Shown here: positions 8,958 through 18,979 of the stretch, one piece after another
Layout: each line of letters starts with the position of its first letter
Position numbering within the stretch: position 1 is the stretch's first letter
DNA from: Ochrobactrum quorumnocens
Lineage (GTDB): Bacteria; Pseudomonadota; Alphaproteobacteria; Rhizobiales; Rhizobiaceae
DNA: 64,000 nucleotides
Reading direction: 5' to 3'
Assembly: GCF_002278035.1 (NCBI RefSeq)
Contig: NZ_CP022604.1
Span: 248,001-312,000, forward strand
Program-made: the position numbers and the translations under genes
Notes under the pieces: model-generated
Seen by the model: the letters and a program-made list of their open reading frames with translations, nothing else
Database searches by the model: none
Told to the model about the DNA's origin: nothing

Positions 8958-9752
8958 CTATTCTGTTGTGCCGATATCAGAACCAACCAGTTTGGACAGG
9001 TCTTTTACCGTATTCTGCAGCAGTGTAATCGTCTGAGTAATGTCTGGTGCAGGGGCAGAATTGACGAGCGTCACATAGGGGCAGGTGAGTGCTGCAATGC
9101 AGGCACCATCGGGACCGAGAATCGGTGCGGACAAATTGTAAACGCCTGCGACCTGCGCACTCGGCATCATCTCGTAGCCACGCTCTCTGATCTGGTCGAG
9201 CCTCTCATAGAAGCTTTCATCCAGCTTGATGCTATCGCTGTCTTTCACATATTCGGCAATCATCATCTTACGCTCTTCAGGCGAGCGGAAGGCAAGCAGT
9301 ACATGACCGGAACCCGTATCAAACAGGCTGATATGCGAGCCGACACGGATGGAGATTCCCCAGTAATCCGGGGCTTCCTGCTGGGCGATGACCACCACCG
9401 AGCCACGGTCAAAAACCGCGAGCTGGTTGGCTTGTTTTGAGCGGTCGGCGAGATCACGCATATAGGGCGTGGCGAAGGATGCAAGCCTGCGAACCGGCGC
9501 ATGCAGATGCGCCAAACCGAACAGCTTAAGGGTCAAAGAATAGCGGTCGCCTTCGAGTTTCGTGACGTAGCCGCGCTTCACCAGCCGGTCGAGCATCCGG
9601 TAAAACTCATTCGGACTGCGGTCGAGATGTTTTGCAATCTCGGCCTGGCTGAGACCTCCATCAACGCTTGCCAGCAATTCAAGAATGTCCAGCCCCTTGT
9701 CCAGCGCTGGCGCGCGATAGCGGTCATCTGTTTCCAAACTCGTCCCCTTCAT
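8958..9752 (-). CDS. IclR-family transcriptional regulator
   Basis: DNA-binding regulator of 264 aa. The N-terminal winged helix is visible (ALDKGLDILELLASVDGGLSQAEIAKHLDRSPNEFYRMLDRL is split by the recognition helix near residues 38-57), followed by the IclR effector domain (GSGHVLLAF, GVYNLSAPILGPDGACIAALT). It is divergent from the CUT1 transporter operon at 9907 and upstream of the lactonase, so it probably controls both in response to a sugar-acid metabolite. The ligand cannot be read from the sequence. Confidence 0.9.
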   Translation of the reverse strand: MKGTSLETDDRYRAPALDKGLDILELLASVDGGLSQAEIAKHLDRSPNEFYRMLDRLVKRGYVTKLEGDRYSLTLKLFGLAHLHAPVRRLASFATPYMRDLADRSKQANQLAVFDRGSVVVIAQQEAPDYWGISIRVGSHISLFDTGSGHVLLAFRSPEERKMMIAEYVKDSDSIKLDESFYERLDQIRERGYEMMPSAQVAGVYNLSAPILGPDGACIAALTCPYVTLVNSAPAPDITQTITLLQNTVKDLSKLVGSDIGTTE

Positions 9753-9906
9753 GAATAGCCTTCTTCATATACGAACATTGCAAATGACGAAAGTCGTGAA
9801 CGCATCGAAAGCGCCTTGACCGGGTGTGAATATTATGTTTGCATATAAATACACAATTCACAATTGGGGGTGGGCATGGGAGTTGCCCGTCAAGAGGAGG
9901 AGAAGC
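9753..9906. promoter_or_regulatory. Divergent promoter region between iclR-type gene and transporter
   Basis: This AT-rich spacer contains TGTGAAT (9825-9831) and ATTCACA (9856-9862) as inverted half-sites 24 bases apart. They match the arms of the palindrome before the CoA-transferase gene. A strong Shine-Dalgarno GAGGAGGAG (9895-9903) sets the binding-protein start at 9907. Confidence 0.45.
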
Positions 9907-11223
9907 ATGAGAAATTTCACGACATCTGTGCTGGCAGGTTCTGTGCTGCTGGCTGCAGGGATGGTTTCCGCGGGGGCTGCGGAACTTCCGGGCAAATTTG
10001 AAGGCGTTACAATTGACGCCAAGCTGATCGGCGGTCAGCAATATGAAGCGCTTTATTCGCGCATTGCCGATTGGGAAAAGGCAACCGGTGCCAAGGTCAA
10101 CATCCTGTCCAAGAAGAACCACTTCGAACTGGACAAGGAAATCAAGTCTGACATCGCATCGGGTTCGATCAACTGGTGCGTCGGTTCCAACCATTCATCC
10201 TTTGCACCGCAATATCCTACCCTTTATGCCGATCTGAACGGCTTGCTTCCGAAAGAAGAAATCGAAGGCTTCGTGCCATCGGTCATCAAGGCTTCAACGC
10301 TCAACGACAAGCTGATCATGCTGCCGCGTGCACAGTTCGACGTATCGGCACTTTATTATCAGAAGAGCCTCTACGAGGATGACGCCAAGAAGACGGCATT
10401 CAAGGAGAAATACGGCTACGATCTGGCGCCGCCAAAGACCTGGAAAGAAGTTTCCGATCAGGCTGTGTTCTTTGCTGATCCACCGAATTTCTACGGCACA
10501 CAGTTTGCGGGCAAGGAAGAAGCCATCAATGGCCGCTTCTATGAAATGCTCGTTGCTGAAGGCGGCGAATATCTCAAGGACGGCAAGCCAGCTTTCAATT
10601 CGGAAGCCGGTGTTCGTGCGCTCGACTGGTTTGTCAATCTCTACAAGGCCAAGGCAGTTCCTGCCGGCACGACAAACTATCTCTGGGATGAGCTGGGCGC
10701 TGGCTTTGCATCGGGCACCATCGCAATCAACTTGGATTGGCCAGGCTGGGCGACCTATTTCAACGATCCAAAGTCGTCGAAAGTCGCAGGCAATGTCGGG
10801 ATCGTTCCTCCACCTGCAGGTTCATCGGGCAAGCGCACTGGCTGGTCGGGTCATCACGGCTTCTCGGTCACTGAAACCTGTAGCAACAAGGAAGCCGCTG
10901 CATCGCTCGTCTGGTTCCTGACCAACGAGGATTCGCAGAAGCAGGAATCGGCTGCAGGCACTTTGCCAACGCGCACAGCTGTCTGGGATTACGTCATCGA
11001 ACAGGCTGCGTCCGATCCATACAAGAAGGAAGTGCTCTCGGTATTCCAGGAAACGGCAAAGACCGCTTTCCCGGTTCCTCAGACACCATCCTGGATCGAA
11101 ATTTCAAACGCTGTCTATCCTGAGCTTCAGGCCGCGATCCTTGGCGACAAGACTTCGCAGCAGGCGCTTGACGATGCAGCCAAGAAAGCAACGCAGATCC
11201 TCGAGGATGCAGGCGAACTCTGA
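9907..11223 (+). CDS. CUT1-type ABC transporter substrate-binding protein
   Basis: Periplasmic binding protein of 438 aa. The signal peptide MRNFTTSVLAGSVLLAAGMV leads to a likely cleavage at SAGAA/ELPG. The reading frame stays open upstream to 9826, but the GAGGAGGAG ribosome site and the signal peptide fix the start at 9907. It is the first gene of a transporter operon with two permeases and an ATPase. The ligand is probably a sugar or sugar acid, judged from the downstream dehydratases. A hairpin after the gene likely protects or attenuates the transcript. Confidence 0.92.
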   Translation: MRNFTTSVLAGSVLLAAGMVSAGAAELPGKFEGVTIDAKLIGGQQYEALYSRIADWEKATGAKVNILSKKNHFELDKEIKSDIASGSINWCVGSNHSSFAPQYPTLYADLNGLLPKEEIEGFVPSVIKASTLNDKLIMLPRAQFDVSALYYQKSLYEDDAKKTAFKEKYGYDLAPPKTWKEVSDQAVFFADPPNFYGTQFAGKEEAINGRFYEMLVAEGGEYLKDGKPAFNSEAGVRALDWFVNLYKAKAVPAGTTNYLWDELGAGFASGTIAINLDWPGWATYFNDPKSSKVAGNVGIVPPPAGSSGKRTGWSGHHGFSVTETCSNKEAAASLVWFLTNEDSQKQESAAGTLPTRTAVWDYVIEQAASDPYKKEVLSVFQETAKTAFPVPQTPSWIEISNAVYPELQAAILGDKTSQQALDDAAKKATQILEDAGEL

Positions 11224-11242
11224 TTTCGCTTGGTAACTTTAT

Positions 11243-11273
11243 GGCCCGCCTTTGGGAAACCGACTGGCGGGCC
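11243..11273 (+). terminator. Hairpin between binding-protein and permease genes
   Basis: A perfect 8-bp stem GGCCCGCC/GGCGGGCC is followed by GTTTTGA. In transporter operons such a hairpin usually lowers downstream expression and stabilises the binding-protein message; which role applies here is inference. Confidence 0.65.
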
Positions 11274-11292
11274 GTTTTGACAGGTTTTCCGC

Positions 11293-11337
11293 TTAGAGTG
11301 CCATGCATCCAATTGGACGCATAAAGGACGCTCTAAA
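11293..11337 (-). repeat. Palindromic mosaic repeat, module B (third copy, inverted)
   Basis: It begins TTAGAG and ends CTCTAA. Its reverse complement aligns along its length with 29550-29592 and 30375-30419. GTGC/GCAC in those copies is replaced by ATGC/GCAT here, a paired change that keeps the stem. It is followed by another small palindrome, AAAAATCGA-tt-TCGATTTTT, at 11366-11385. Confidence 0.65.
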
Positions 11338-11419
11338 CTATTGAATCTACGCATCGTGCTTTCCAAAAATCGATTTCGATTTTTAGGCCGATGCTGTGGT
11401 CCGCCGCTTCGGAAGAACA

Positions 11420-12313
11420 ATGTTTAAACGAATTTCCCCGCCGGTACTGCTTCTGCTTCCGGCCTTCATCATTCTCGCGGCGGTGGTCCTGTTTCCCCTC
11501 GCGCTTTCGCTTTATTCAAGCTTCACGCCGTTCCGGCTGACGCGTCCAGAAAGCCTGTTCACCTTCATCGGCCTGCGCAACTACCAGCGCATCATGACCG
11601 ATTGGGTGTTTTGGGCTGCATTCATTCGTACGGTGATTTTCCTTACCATCGCACTCAATCTGGAAATGCTGCTTGGCCTCGGGCTGGCGCTGCTCATCAA
11701 CAAGGCTACCCATGGTCAGCGCCTTCTGCGCACCTTGATGATGTTCCCGATGATGTTCTCGCCCGTGCTGGTCGGCTTCCAGTTCAAGTTCATGTTCAAC
11801 GATAATATTGGTCTGGTGAACAATGCGCTTCAGTCGCTCGGTATCACCAGTCAAGCCATTCCATGGCTGATCGATGGCAATCTGGCGCTGTTTGCCATTC
11901 TGATGGCAGAAGTCTGGATGTCGACCTCGGTGTTTGCGATTCTTATTCTGGGCGGTCTTTTGTCCATGCCACAGGATCCGGTTGAGGCCGCGCGCGTTGA
12001 CGGCTGCACGCCATGGCAGACCTTCCGCTATGTTATCTGGCCTTATCTGATGCCGTTTGCGTTCATCGCAATGACCATTCGTTCGCTCGATGTGGCACGC
12101 GCCTATGATATTGTGAAGATCATGACCGATGGTGGCCCGGCACGGCGAACCGAGCTTATTTGGACGCTTGTGGGACGCACCGCCTATTCGGATGCACAAA
12201 TGGGACTGGCAAATGCCATGGCATATGTCGCGATCCTGCTCTCGATCCTCTTCACCGTAATGTTCTTCCGCAAGCTTGCTGCCGCACGCGCGCAAATTGG
12301 AGCGGAGTGGTAA
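11420..12313 (+). CDS. ABC transporter permease (CUT1, MalF-like)
   Basis: Inner-membrane permease of 297 aa with about six hydrophobic segments. The EAA loop is visible as PVEAARVDGCTPWQTFRYVIWP near residues 190-211. The start at 11420 (MFKRISPPVLLLLP) is preferred over an upstream GTG because it opens directly onto the first membrane segment. The next permease begins two bases after its stop. Confidence 0.9.
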   Translation: MFKRISPPVLLLLPAFIILAAVVLFPLALSLYSSFTPFRLTRPESLFTFIGLRNYQRIMTDWVFWAAFIRTVIFLTIALNLEMLLGLGLALLINKATHGQRLLRTLMMFPMMFSPVLVGFQFKFMFNDNIGLVNNALQSLGITSQAIPWLIDGNLALFAILMAEVWMSTSVFAILILGGLLSMPQDPVEAARVDGCTPWQTFRYVIWPYLMPFAFIAMTIRSLDVARAYDIVKIMTDGGPARRTELIWTLVGRTAYSDAQMGLANAMAYVAILLSILFTVMFFRKLAAARAQIGAEW

Positions 12314-12315
12314 TC

Positions 12316-13194
12316 ATGGCTCACAAAGTACTCTCCAATAACCAGCATCGTCTGCTGCGTCGCGTCAAGAAAGTCGCCTATCTGGTCGGCCTGTTCCTCG
12401 CGATGACCGTTATCTGCCTGCCGGGTCTCTGGATTGTTCTGTCTTCGCTCAGACCGCCAGTTGAAATCATGGCGAAGCCGCCGGTTTGGATTCCGCAGGA
12501 AATCACGCTTGATGCCTATTACTCGATGTTTTCAGGCGCAGGTGGGGGCGGTATTCCGGTTTGGGATTATTTCCGCAACTCGCTGATTATCTCGGTCACG
12601 TCGACAGTGATTGCGCTCATCGTCGGTGTATCGGGCGGTTATGCTTTCGCGCGCTTCCGCTTCTGGGGCAAGTCGACGACCTTTCTTGGCCTCATGCTGA
12701 CACGCTCTGTACCGGGTATTGCATTGTCGCTGCCACTTTTCATGCTCTATTCGCGCATTGGTATCATCGATACGCATTTCGGTCTGATCGTAACTTATGT
12801 GGCGCTCAACGTGCCTTTCACCATCTGGCTGATCGATGGTTTCTTCCGTCAGGTGCCAAAAGATCTGGCGGAAGCAGCCCAGATCGATGGCTGCACACGC
12901 TGGCAAGCATTCTGGCAGGTGGAGTTTCCGCTGGCCGGTCCCGGCATTGCGACCGCAGGCATCTTCGCATTTCTCACCTCATGGAACGAATATGCGCTGG
13001 CATCCCAGCTCACTCGTTCGGTGAATTCCAAGACCCTTCCTGTTGGTCTTCTCGATTACACCGCTGAATTCACCATCGACTGGCGTGGCATGTGCGCGCT
13101 TGCAGTCGTGATGATTATCCCGGCGCTGACCCTCACATTCATCGTTCAGAAGCATCTTGTTGCTGGTCTGACGTTCGGCGCGGTTAAAGGTTGA
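12316..13194 (+). CDS. ABC transporter permease (CUT1, MalG-like)
   Basis: Second inner-membrane permease, 292 aa. Its EAA loop is DLAEAAQIDGCTRWQAFWQV, and it has the C-terminal GLTFGAVKG ending common to MalG-type permeases. The frame is open upstream inside the previous gene, but the ATG at 12316, following GGAGCGGAG, gives the family N-terminus. It pairs with the permease at 11420 and the ATPase at 13202. Confidence 0.9.
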   Translation: MAHKVLSNNQHRLLRRVKKVAYLVGLFLAMTVICLPGLWIVLSSLRPPVEIMAKPPVWIPQEITLDAYYSMFSGAGGGGIPVWDYFRNSLIISVTSTVIALIVGVSGGYAFARFRFWGKSTTFLGLMLTRSVPGIALSLPLFMLYSRIGIIDTHFGLIVTYVALNVPFTIWLIDGFFRQVPKDLAEAAQIDGCTRWQAFWQVEFPLAGPGIATAGIFAFLTSWNEYALASQLTRSVNSKTLPVGLLDYTAEFTIDWRGMCALAVVMIIPALTLTFIVQKHLVAGLTFGAVKG

Positions 13195-13201
13195 TATAGT
13201 A

Positions 13202-14317
<1,116 letters not shown>

Positions 14318-14319
14318 TC

Positions 14320-15438
14320 ATGGCGCGTATTGAAAAAGTTGAACTGCGGATGGTCGACCTTCAGCCGAAGGTCAAGCGTACCGATGCGATCCAGAGCTTT
14401 GTCAGCCAGGAAACGCCTATCGTTACCATCACCGATAGTGATGGTGCGGTCGGCACCGGCTATAGCTATACAATCGGAACCGGCGGCTCGTCGGTGATGC
14501 GGCTGCTCAACGATCATCTGGTGCCATTGATCATCGGGGATGATGCGGATTGTATCGAAGCAATCTGGCGCAAGCTCGAATTTGCAACCCATGCCACGAC
14601 CATCGGCGCGATTACGGCACTTGCGCTGGCTGCCATTGATACGGCCCTTTGGGACTTGCGTGCGAAAAAGCAGAACCTGCCACTGTGGAAACTCGCAGGC
14701 GGTGCCAAGGATCGTTGCCCGCTTTATACGACCGAAGGCGGTTGGCTGCATATCGAAAAAGAAGCGCTCGTTGAGGACGCACTGCAAGCCAAGGCCAAGG
14801 GCTTCTCCGGCTCCAAGGTGAAAATCGGTAAGCCGCATGGCTCGGAAGATTACGCACGTCTTTCGGCTGTTCGTGCAGCCGTAGGTGACGGCTTTGAAAT
14901 CATGACTGATTGCAATCAGGGCTTTACGGTCGATGAGGCAATCCGCCGTGCCGAGCGTCTGAAAGAGCTTGATCTGGCGTGGATCGAAGAGCCGCTTCCG
15001 GCGGATGATATTGATGGTCATATCCGCCTGACGCGCTCGACCGCGACGCCAATTGCAGTGGGTGAATCGATCTATTCGATCCGCCATTTCCGCGAATATA
15101 TGCAGAAGGGTGCATGCTCGATCGTGCAGGTCGATGTGGCGCGCATCGGCGGCATCACGCCATGGCTGAAAGTGGCGCATGCGGCAGAAGCTTTTGACAT
15201 TCCTGTCTGCCCGCATTTCCTGATGGAACTGCATGTCAGCCTCACCTGTGCTGTGCAGAATGGCCGTTATGTGGAATATATCCCGCAGCTCGATGAACTG
15301 ACCACCAAGGGCATGGAAATCCGTGATGGTCACGCCATCGCGCCGTCCGAGTCGGGCATTGGTATCGAGTGGGATTGGGATGCCGTTCGCAGCCGTTCTG
15401 TTGCTGAGTTCACCCGTGAGATCGTGAGCGCGGCATGA
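14320..15438 (+). CDS. Mandelate racemase/enolase-superfamily sugar-acid dehydratase
   Basis: Enzyme of 372 aa with an enolase-superfamily capping domain and barrel. The KxK catalytic pair (GSKVKIGKP, near residue 168), the metal ligands in MTDCNQ, IEEPL and VGES, and the base in CPHFLMELH are present. Such enzymes dehydrate aldonic or uronic acids or racemise them. The substrate is not certain and is probably distinct from that of the fuconate-dehydratase-like enzyme at 18980. It overlaps the mutarotase gene by four bases. Confidence 0.85.
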   Translation: MARIEKVELRMVDLQPKVKRTDAIQSFVSQETPIVTITDSDGAVGTGYSYTIGTGGSSVMRLLNDHLVPLIIGDDADCIEAIWRKLEFATHATTIGAITALALAAIDTALWDLRAKKQNLPLWKLAGGAKDRCPLYTTEGGWLHIEKEALVEDALQAKAKGFSGSKVKIGKPHGSEDYARLSAVRAAVGDGFEIMTDCNQGFTVDEAIRRAERLKELDLAWIEEPLPADDIDGHIRLTRSTATPIAVGESIYSIRHFREYMQKGACSIVQVDVARIGGITPWLKVAHAAEAFDIPVCPHFLMELHVSLTCAVQNGRYVEYIPQLDELTTKGMEIRDGHAIAPSESGIGIEWDWDAVRSRSVAEFTREIVSAA

Positions 15439-15767
15439 GTACACGTATGGGTATGGTTATCGGGCTCAAGCCTGAAAAGATCGCAGAATATAAAAAGCTG
15501 CATGCGAGCGTGTGGCCGGAAATTCTGGCACTCATTTCCGAGTGCAATATCACCAATTATACGATCTTTTTGAAAGAGCCTGAGAACCTGCTTTTCGGTA
15601 CGTGGGAATATGTCGGCCAAGACTTTGAGGCCGACATGAAGAAGATGGCTGATAACCCTAAAAATCAGGAATGGTGGTCGGTTTGCATGCCATGCCAGAA
15701 GCCGCTTGAAACCCGTAAAGAGGGCGAGTGGTGGGCCATGATGGAGGAGGTTTTCCACCATGACTGA
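15435..15767 (+). CDS. L-rhamnose/L-fucose mutarotase-like protein (RhaM family)
   Basis: Small dimeric alpha-beta barrel enzyme (110 aa) that interconverts the alpha and beta anomers of a 6-deoxy sugar. MGMVIGLKPEKIAEYKKLH, ITNYTIFL and the Trp-rich MMEEVFH end match the RhaM family. It overlaps both neighbours (starts within the dehydratase stop; the next gene starts eight bases before its stop), which points to tight co-expression. Confidence 0.85.
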   Translation: MSTRMGMVIGLKPEKIAEYKKLHASVWPEILALISECNITNYTIFLKEPENLLFGTWEYVGQDFEADMKKMADNPKNQEWWSVCMPCQKPLETRKEGEWWAMMEEVFHHD

Positions 15768-16839
15768 GACCTTCGATCCCAAAACCTTGCGCCAATGGTC
15801 GGCCAAGCCGTCTGAGCCGAAGCCTATCGTGATCTTCGGTGCAGGCAGCATTGTCGGCGACGCGCATCTGCCCGCCTATAAGCAGGGCGGCTTTCCGGTT
15901 GCAGGCATTTTCGATCCCAATTTCGAGAAGGCCAAAGCTTTGGCTGACCAGTGGGGCGTCAAGGCTTTTGCAAGTCTTGAAGAAGCGATTGCAGTTGAAG
16001 GTGCGATCTTCGATCTGGCGACACCGCCTTCAGCCCATGCTTCGATCCTTGCGCAATTGCCGGAAGGTGCGGCCTGTCTCATTCAGAAGCCGATGGGCAG
16101 TGATCTTGCCGCTGCTACGGAAATCCTGAAGGTCTGCCGTGCGCGTAATCTGAAAGCTGCGGTGAATTTTCAGCTGCGTTTCGCGCCAATGATGTTGGCA
16201 CTTTACGATGCCGTCGATAAGGGCTTGCTTGGCGAAGTGGTGGATTTCGATGCATGGCTGGCGCTTGCGACCCCTTGGGGTCTGTGGCCGTTCCTCAAAG
16301 GTCTGCCGCGTATCGAGATCGCCATGCATTCGATCCATTATCTGGATTTCGTGCGCGGTCTGCTCGGCAATCCGCAAGGCGTTCACGCCAAGACTATCGG
16401 TCACCCAAACCACGAAGTCGCTCAAACCCGCACTGCTGCAATCCTTGATTACGGCGACCGCGTACGTTGTGCGCTGTCGATCAATCACGATCATGATTTT
16501 GGCCGCAAGTTTCAGGCCTGCGAGTTCCGCATTTGTGGAACTGAGGGTGCTGCCTACGTGAAGCTTGGCGTTAATCTCGACTATCCGCGTGGCGAACCGG
16601 ACGAGCTCTGGATCAAGCCGAAGGGTGGCGACGATTGGGTGCAGGTCGCGCTTGAAGGCGCGTGGTTCCCGGATGCATTTCTCAATCGCATGGCGCAGTT
16701 GCAGCGTTTTGCGTGCGGCGAAGATGCAGCACTCATCGGCTCGGTTGAGGATGCCTGGCATACAATGGCACTGGTCGAAGCGGCCTATCAGTCAAGTAGC
16801 TCACCCGCTACCCCGCTCGCTGCAAAGCCGGAGTTTTAA
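15760..16839 (+). CDS. Gfo/Idh/MocA-family oxidoreductase
   Basis: NAD(P)-dependent dehydrogenase of 359 aa. The Rossmann motif [16 protein letters not shown] is at about residues 26-41, and the family's EKP signature appears here as QKPMG near residue 109. The [15 protein letters not shown] stretch is typical of the substrate domain. It may oxidise the imported aldose at C1 to the lactone that the amidohydrolase at 8028 opens; this is inference from context. It sits between the mutarotase and the MaoC gene. Confidence 0.85.
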   Translation: MTETFDPKTLRQWSAKPSEPKPIVIFGAGSIVGDAHLPAYKQGGFPVAGIFDPNFEKAKALADQWGVKAFASLEEAIAVEGAIFDLATPPSAHASILAQLPEGAACLIQKPMGSDLAAATEILKVCRARNLKAAVNFQLRFAPMMLALYDAVDKGLLGEVVDFDAWLALATPWGLWPFLKGLPRIEIAMHSIHYLDFVRGLLGNPQGVHAKTIGHPNHEVAQTRTAAILDYGDRVRCALSINHDHDFGRKFQACEFRICGTEGAAYVKLGVNLDYPRGEPDELWIKPKGGDDWVQVALEGAWFPDAFLNRMAQLQRFACGEDAALIGSVEDAWHTMALVEAAYQSSSSPATPLAAKPEF

Positions 16840-16841
16840 TC

Positions 16842-17288
16842 ATGTCCGAACAGACGATCTATTTTGAAGATTATGAACTTGGCCATGAGCGCGTAACCTA
16901 TGGCCGCACCATCACCGAAACGGATTTCGTGGTGCATGCCGGTCATACGGGCGATTTCTTTCCGCACCATATGGATGCGGAATTTGCCAAGACATTGCCA
17001 GGTGGTCAGCGCATTGCCCATGGCACGATGATCTTTGCTATCGGCGTTGGATTGACGGCGACGCTTATTAACCCTGTTGCGTTTTCCTTTGGCTATGATC
17101 GCCTTCGTTTCGTGCGTCCGGTGCATATCGGCGATACGATCCGCACGCGCGTGACGATCAGTGCCAAGGAAGATGATCCGAAACGGACAAATTTGGGCCG
17201 CGTTACGGAGCGGTGCGAAGTGCTTAATCAGCGGGACGAAGTGGTGCTTGCTTGCGACCACATCCTGCTTGTTGAACGAAAGGCATAA
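16842..17288 (+). CDS. MaoC-family dehydratase/hydratase
   Basis: Hot-dog fold protein of 148 aa. It keeps the hydratase Asp and His in [11 protein letters not shown], but the usual Asn of the D-x-N-P-x-H motif is Phe. The [13 protein letters not shown] helix follows. MaoC enzymes hydrate enoyl-CoA thioesters, which would fit with the CoA-transferase at 5708; whether the substrate here is really a CoA ester is unproven. It is embedded two bases from its neighbours on both sides in the sugar-acid operon. Confidence 0.8.
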   Translation: MSEQTIYFEDYELGHERVTYGRTITETDFVVHAGHTGDFFPHHMDAEFAKTLPGGQRIAHGTMIFAIGVGLTATLINPVAFSFGYDRLRFVRPVHIGDTIRTRVTISAKEDDPKRTNLGRVTERCEVLNQRDEVVLACDHILLVERKA

Positions 17289-17290
17289 AG

Positions 17291-18025
17291 ATGACGATAC
17301 GATTTGATGGAAAAACCGCACTGGTGACAGCCGCAGCTCAGGGCATTGGCCGTGCAAGTGCGCTGGCTTTTGCGGAAGCTGGCGCAAAGGTCTATGCGAC
17401 TGACATCAACGAGGGCGCTCTCAAAGAACTCGAAGGTGTCTCTAACATCATCACCCGCAAGCTCAACGTGCTTGATGAGGCGGAAGTGAAGTCACTCGTT
17501 GCCGAGATCGGTCAGGTCGATATCCTGTTCAACTGCGCAGGTGTTGTCCATGGCGGTTCGATTTTGGAAATGAAGGACGAAGACCTCGATTTCGCGGTCA
17601 ATCTCAACATCAAGGCGATGATCCGCACCATCCGTGCCGTGCTGCCGGGTATGCTGGAACGCAAAGACGGCGCAATCGTCAACATGGCGTCGGTTGCTTC
17701 CAGCGTGAAGGGTGTGCCGAATCGCTTTGCCTATGGCGTCACCAAAGCTGCCGTCATCGGTCTTACCAAGGCTGTCGCGGCTGATTATGTCGCGAAGGGT
17801 ATTCGCTGCAATGCGATCTGCCCCGGTACGGTTGAAAGCCCGTCGCTGCAGGATCGTCTGCGCGCGCAAGGTGACTATGAAGAGCAGCGTGCAGCCTTCA
17901 TCGCCCGTCAGCCGATTGGCCGTATTGGCCAGCCGGAAGAGATCGCGGATCTCGCGGTCTATCTCGCTGGTGCCACCTATACCACGGGTCAGGCTTACAA
18001 CATCGACGGTGGCTGGACGATCTAG
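17291..18025 (+). CDS. Short-chain dehydrogenase (2-keto-3-deoxy-L-fuconate dehydrogenase-like)
   Basis: Classical SDR of 244 aa with the cofactor motif TAAAQGIGRA at about residues 11-20, catalytic Ser in MASVASS, and the YGVTK Tyr-Lys pair. In fuconate pathways of proteobacteria an SDR of this kind oxidises 2-keto-3-deoxy-L-fuconate at C4 before cleavage. The following FAH-type enzyme supports that role. Substrate choice is inferred from context. Confidence 0.85.
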   Translation: MTIRFDGKTALVTAAAQGIGRASALAFAEAGAKVYATDINEGALKELEGVSNIITRKLNVLDEAEVKSLVAEIGQVDILFNCAGVVHGGSILEMKDEDLDFAVNLNIKAMIRTIRAVLPGMLERKDGAIVNMASVASSVKGVPNRFAYGVTKAAVIGLTKAVAADYVAKGIRCNAICPGTVESPSLQDRLRAQGDYEEQRAAFIARQPIGRIGQPEEIADLAVYLAGATYTTGQAYNIDGGWTI

Positions 18026-18064
18026 TCCAAGCTGCCAATTCTATCCCCGCAAAGGAGTAAACTC

Positions 18065-18910
18065 ATGAAATTTCTTCGCTATGGCGAAACCGGTCACGAA
18101 AAGCCGGGCCTTCTCGATGCTGACGGCAATATCCGCGATCTGTCTGCTCATGTGAGCGATCTGTCGGGTGCCGCTTTGAGCCCTGAAGCGCTTGCCAAGC
18201 TCGGTTCGCTCGATGTGAATTCTCTGCCAAAGGTTGACGGCAACCCGCGTCTTGGCCCATGCGTTACCGGCACCGGAAAGTTCATCTGCATCGGTCTCAA
18301 CTATTCCGACCATGCGGCTGAAACGGGTGCTACTGTGCCGCCAGAGCCGATCATCTTCATGAAGGCAACGTCTGCGATCGTCGGCCCGAATGATGATCTG
18401 CTCATTCCGCGCGGTTCTGAAAAGACCGACTGGGAAGTCGAACTCGGCATTGTCATCGGCAAGACCGCAAAATATGTCAGTGAAGACGATGCGCTTGATT
18501 ATGTTGCCGGTTACTGCACCATCCACGATGTTTCCGAACGCGCCTTCCAGATCGAGCGTCAGGGCCAGTGGACCAAGGGCAAATCCTGCGACACATTCGG
18601 CCCGACCGGACCATGGCTGGTGACGAAAGAAGAAATCGCTGATCCTGAAAACCTTGCCATGTGGCTCAAGGTCAATGGGGAGACCATGCAAAACGGTTCG
18701 ACCAAGACCATGGTCTATGGCGTGCGTCATCTGGTTTCCTATCTCTCGCAGTTCATGTCACTGCAGCCGGGCGACATCATCTCCACCGGCACGCCTCCGG
18801 GCGTTGGCATGGGCATGAAGCCACCGCGTTATCTCAAGGCTGGCGATACTGTCGAACTCGGCATTGAAGGCCTCGGCTCGCAGAAGCAGAACGTGCGCGC
18901 TGACGTTTAA
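18065..18910 (+). CDS. Fumarylacetoacetate hydrolase-family enzyme (2,4-diketo-3-deoxy-L-fuconate hydrolase-like)
   Basis: Hydrolase of 281 aa. It shows GLNYSDHAAE, PIIFMKATSAIVGPND, the metal-binding glutamates in DWEVELGIVIG, and DVSERAFQ. The closest functional class by context is the enzyme splitting 2,4-diketo-3-deoxy-L-fuconate to pyruvate and L-lactate. A ribosome site AAAGGAG lies 8 bases upstream. A degenerate palindrome follows the stop. Confidence 0.85.
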   Translation: MKFLRYGETGHEKPGLLDADGNIRDLSAHVSDLSGAALSPEALAKLGSLDVNSLPKVDGNPRLGPCVTGTGKFICIGLNYSDHAAETGATVPPEPIIFMKATSAIVGPNDDLLIPRGSEKTDWEVELGIVIGKTAKYVSEDDALDYVAGYCTIHDVSERAFQIERQGQWTKGKSCDTFGPTGPWLVTKEEIADPENLAMWLKVNGETMQNGSTKTMVYGVRHLVSYLSQFMSLQPGDIISTGTPPGVGMGMKPPRYLKAGDTVELGIEGLGSQKQNVRADV

Positions 18911-18917
18911 TTTTTTT

Positions 18918-18962
18918 GAGCATGATTCCCAAAACGCGTTGCTACTTTTGGGGGTCATGTTC
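18918..18962. repeat. Palindromic repeat fragment (GAGCATGAT type)
   Basis: The left arm GAGCATGATTCCCAAAA and right arm TTTTGGGGGTCATGTTC match as inverted repeats at 14 of 17 positions. The sequence resembles the widespread Rhizobiales palindrome that starts GAGCATGATCCCGAAAAG. It sits between two co-directional genes and could act as a weak terminator or message-end stabiliser. Confidence 0.55.
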
Positions 18963-18979
18963 GGATCGCGGAATTACAA

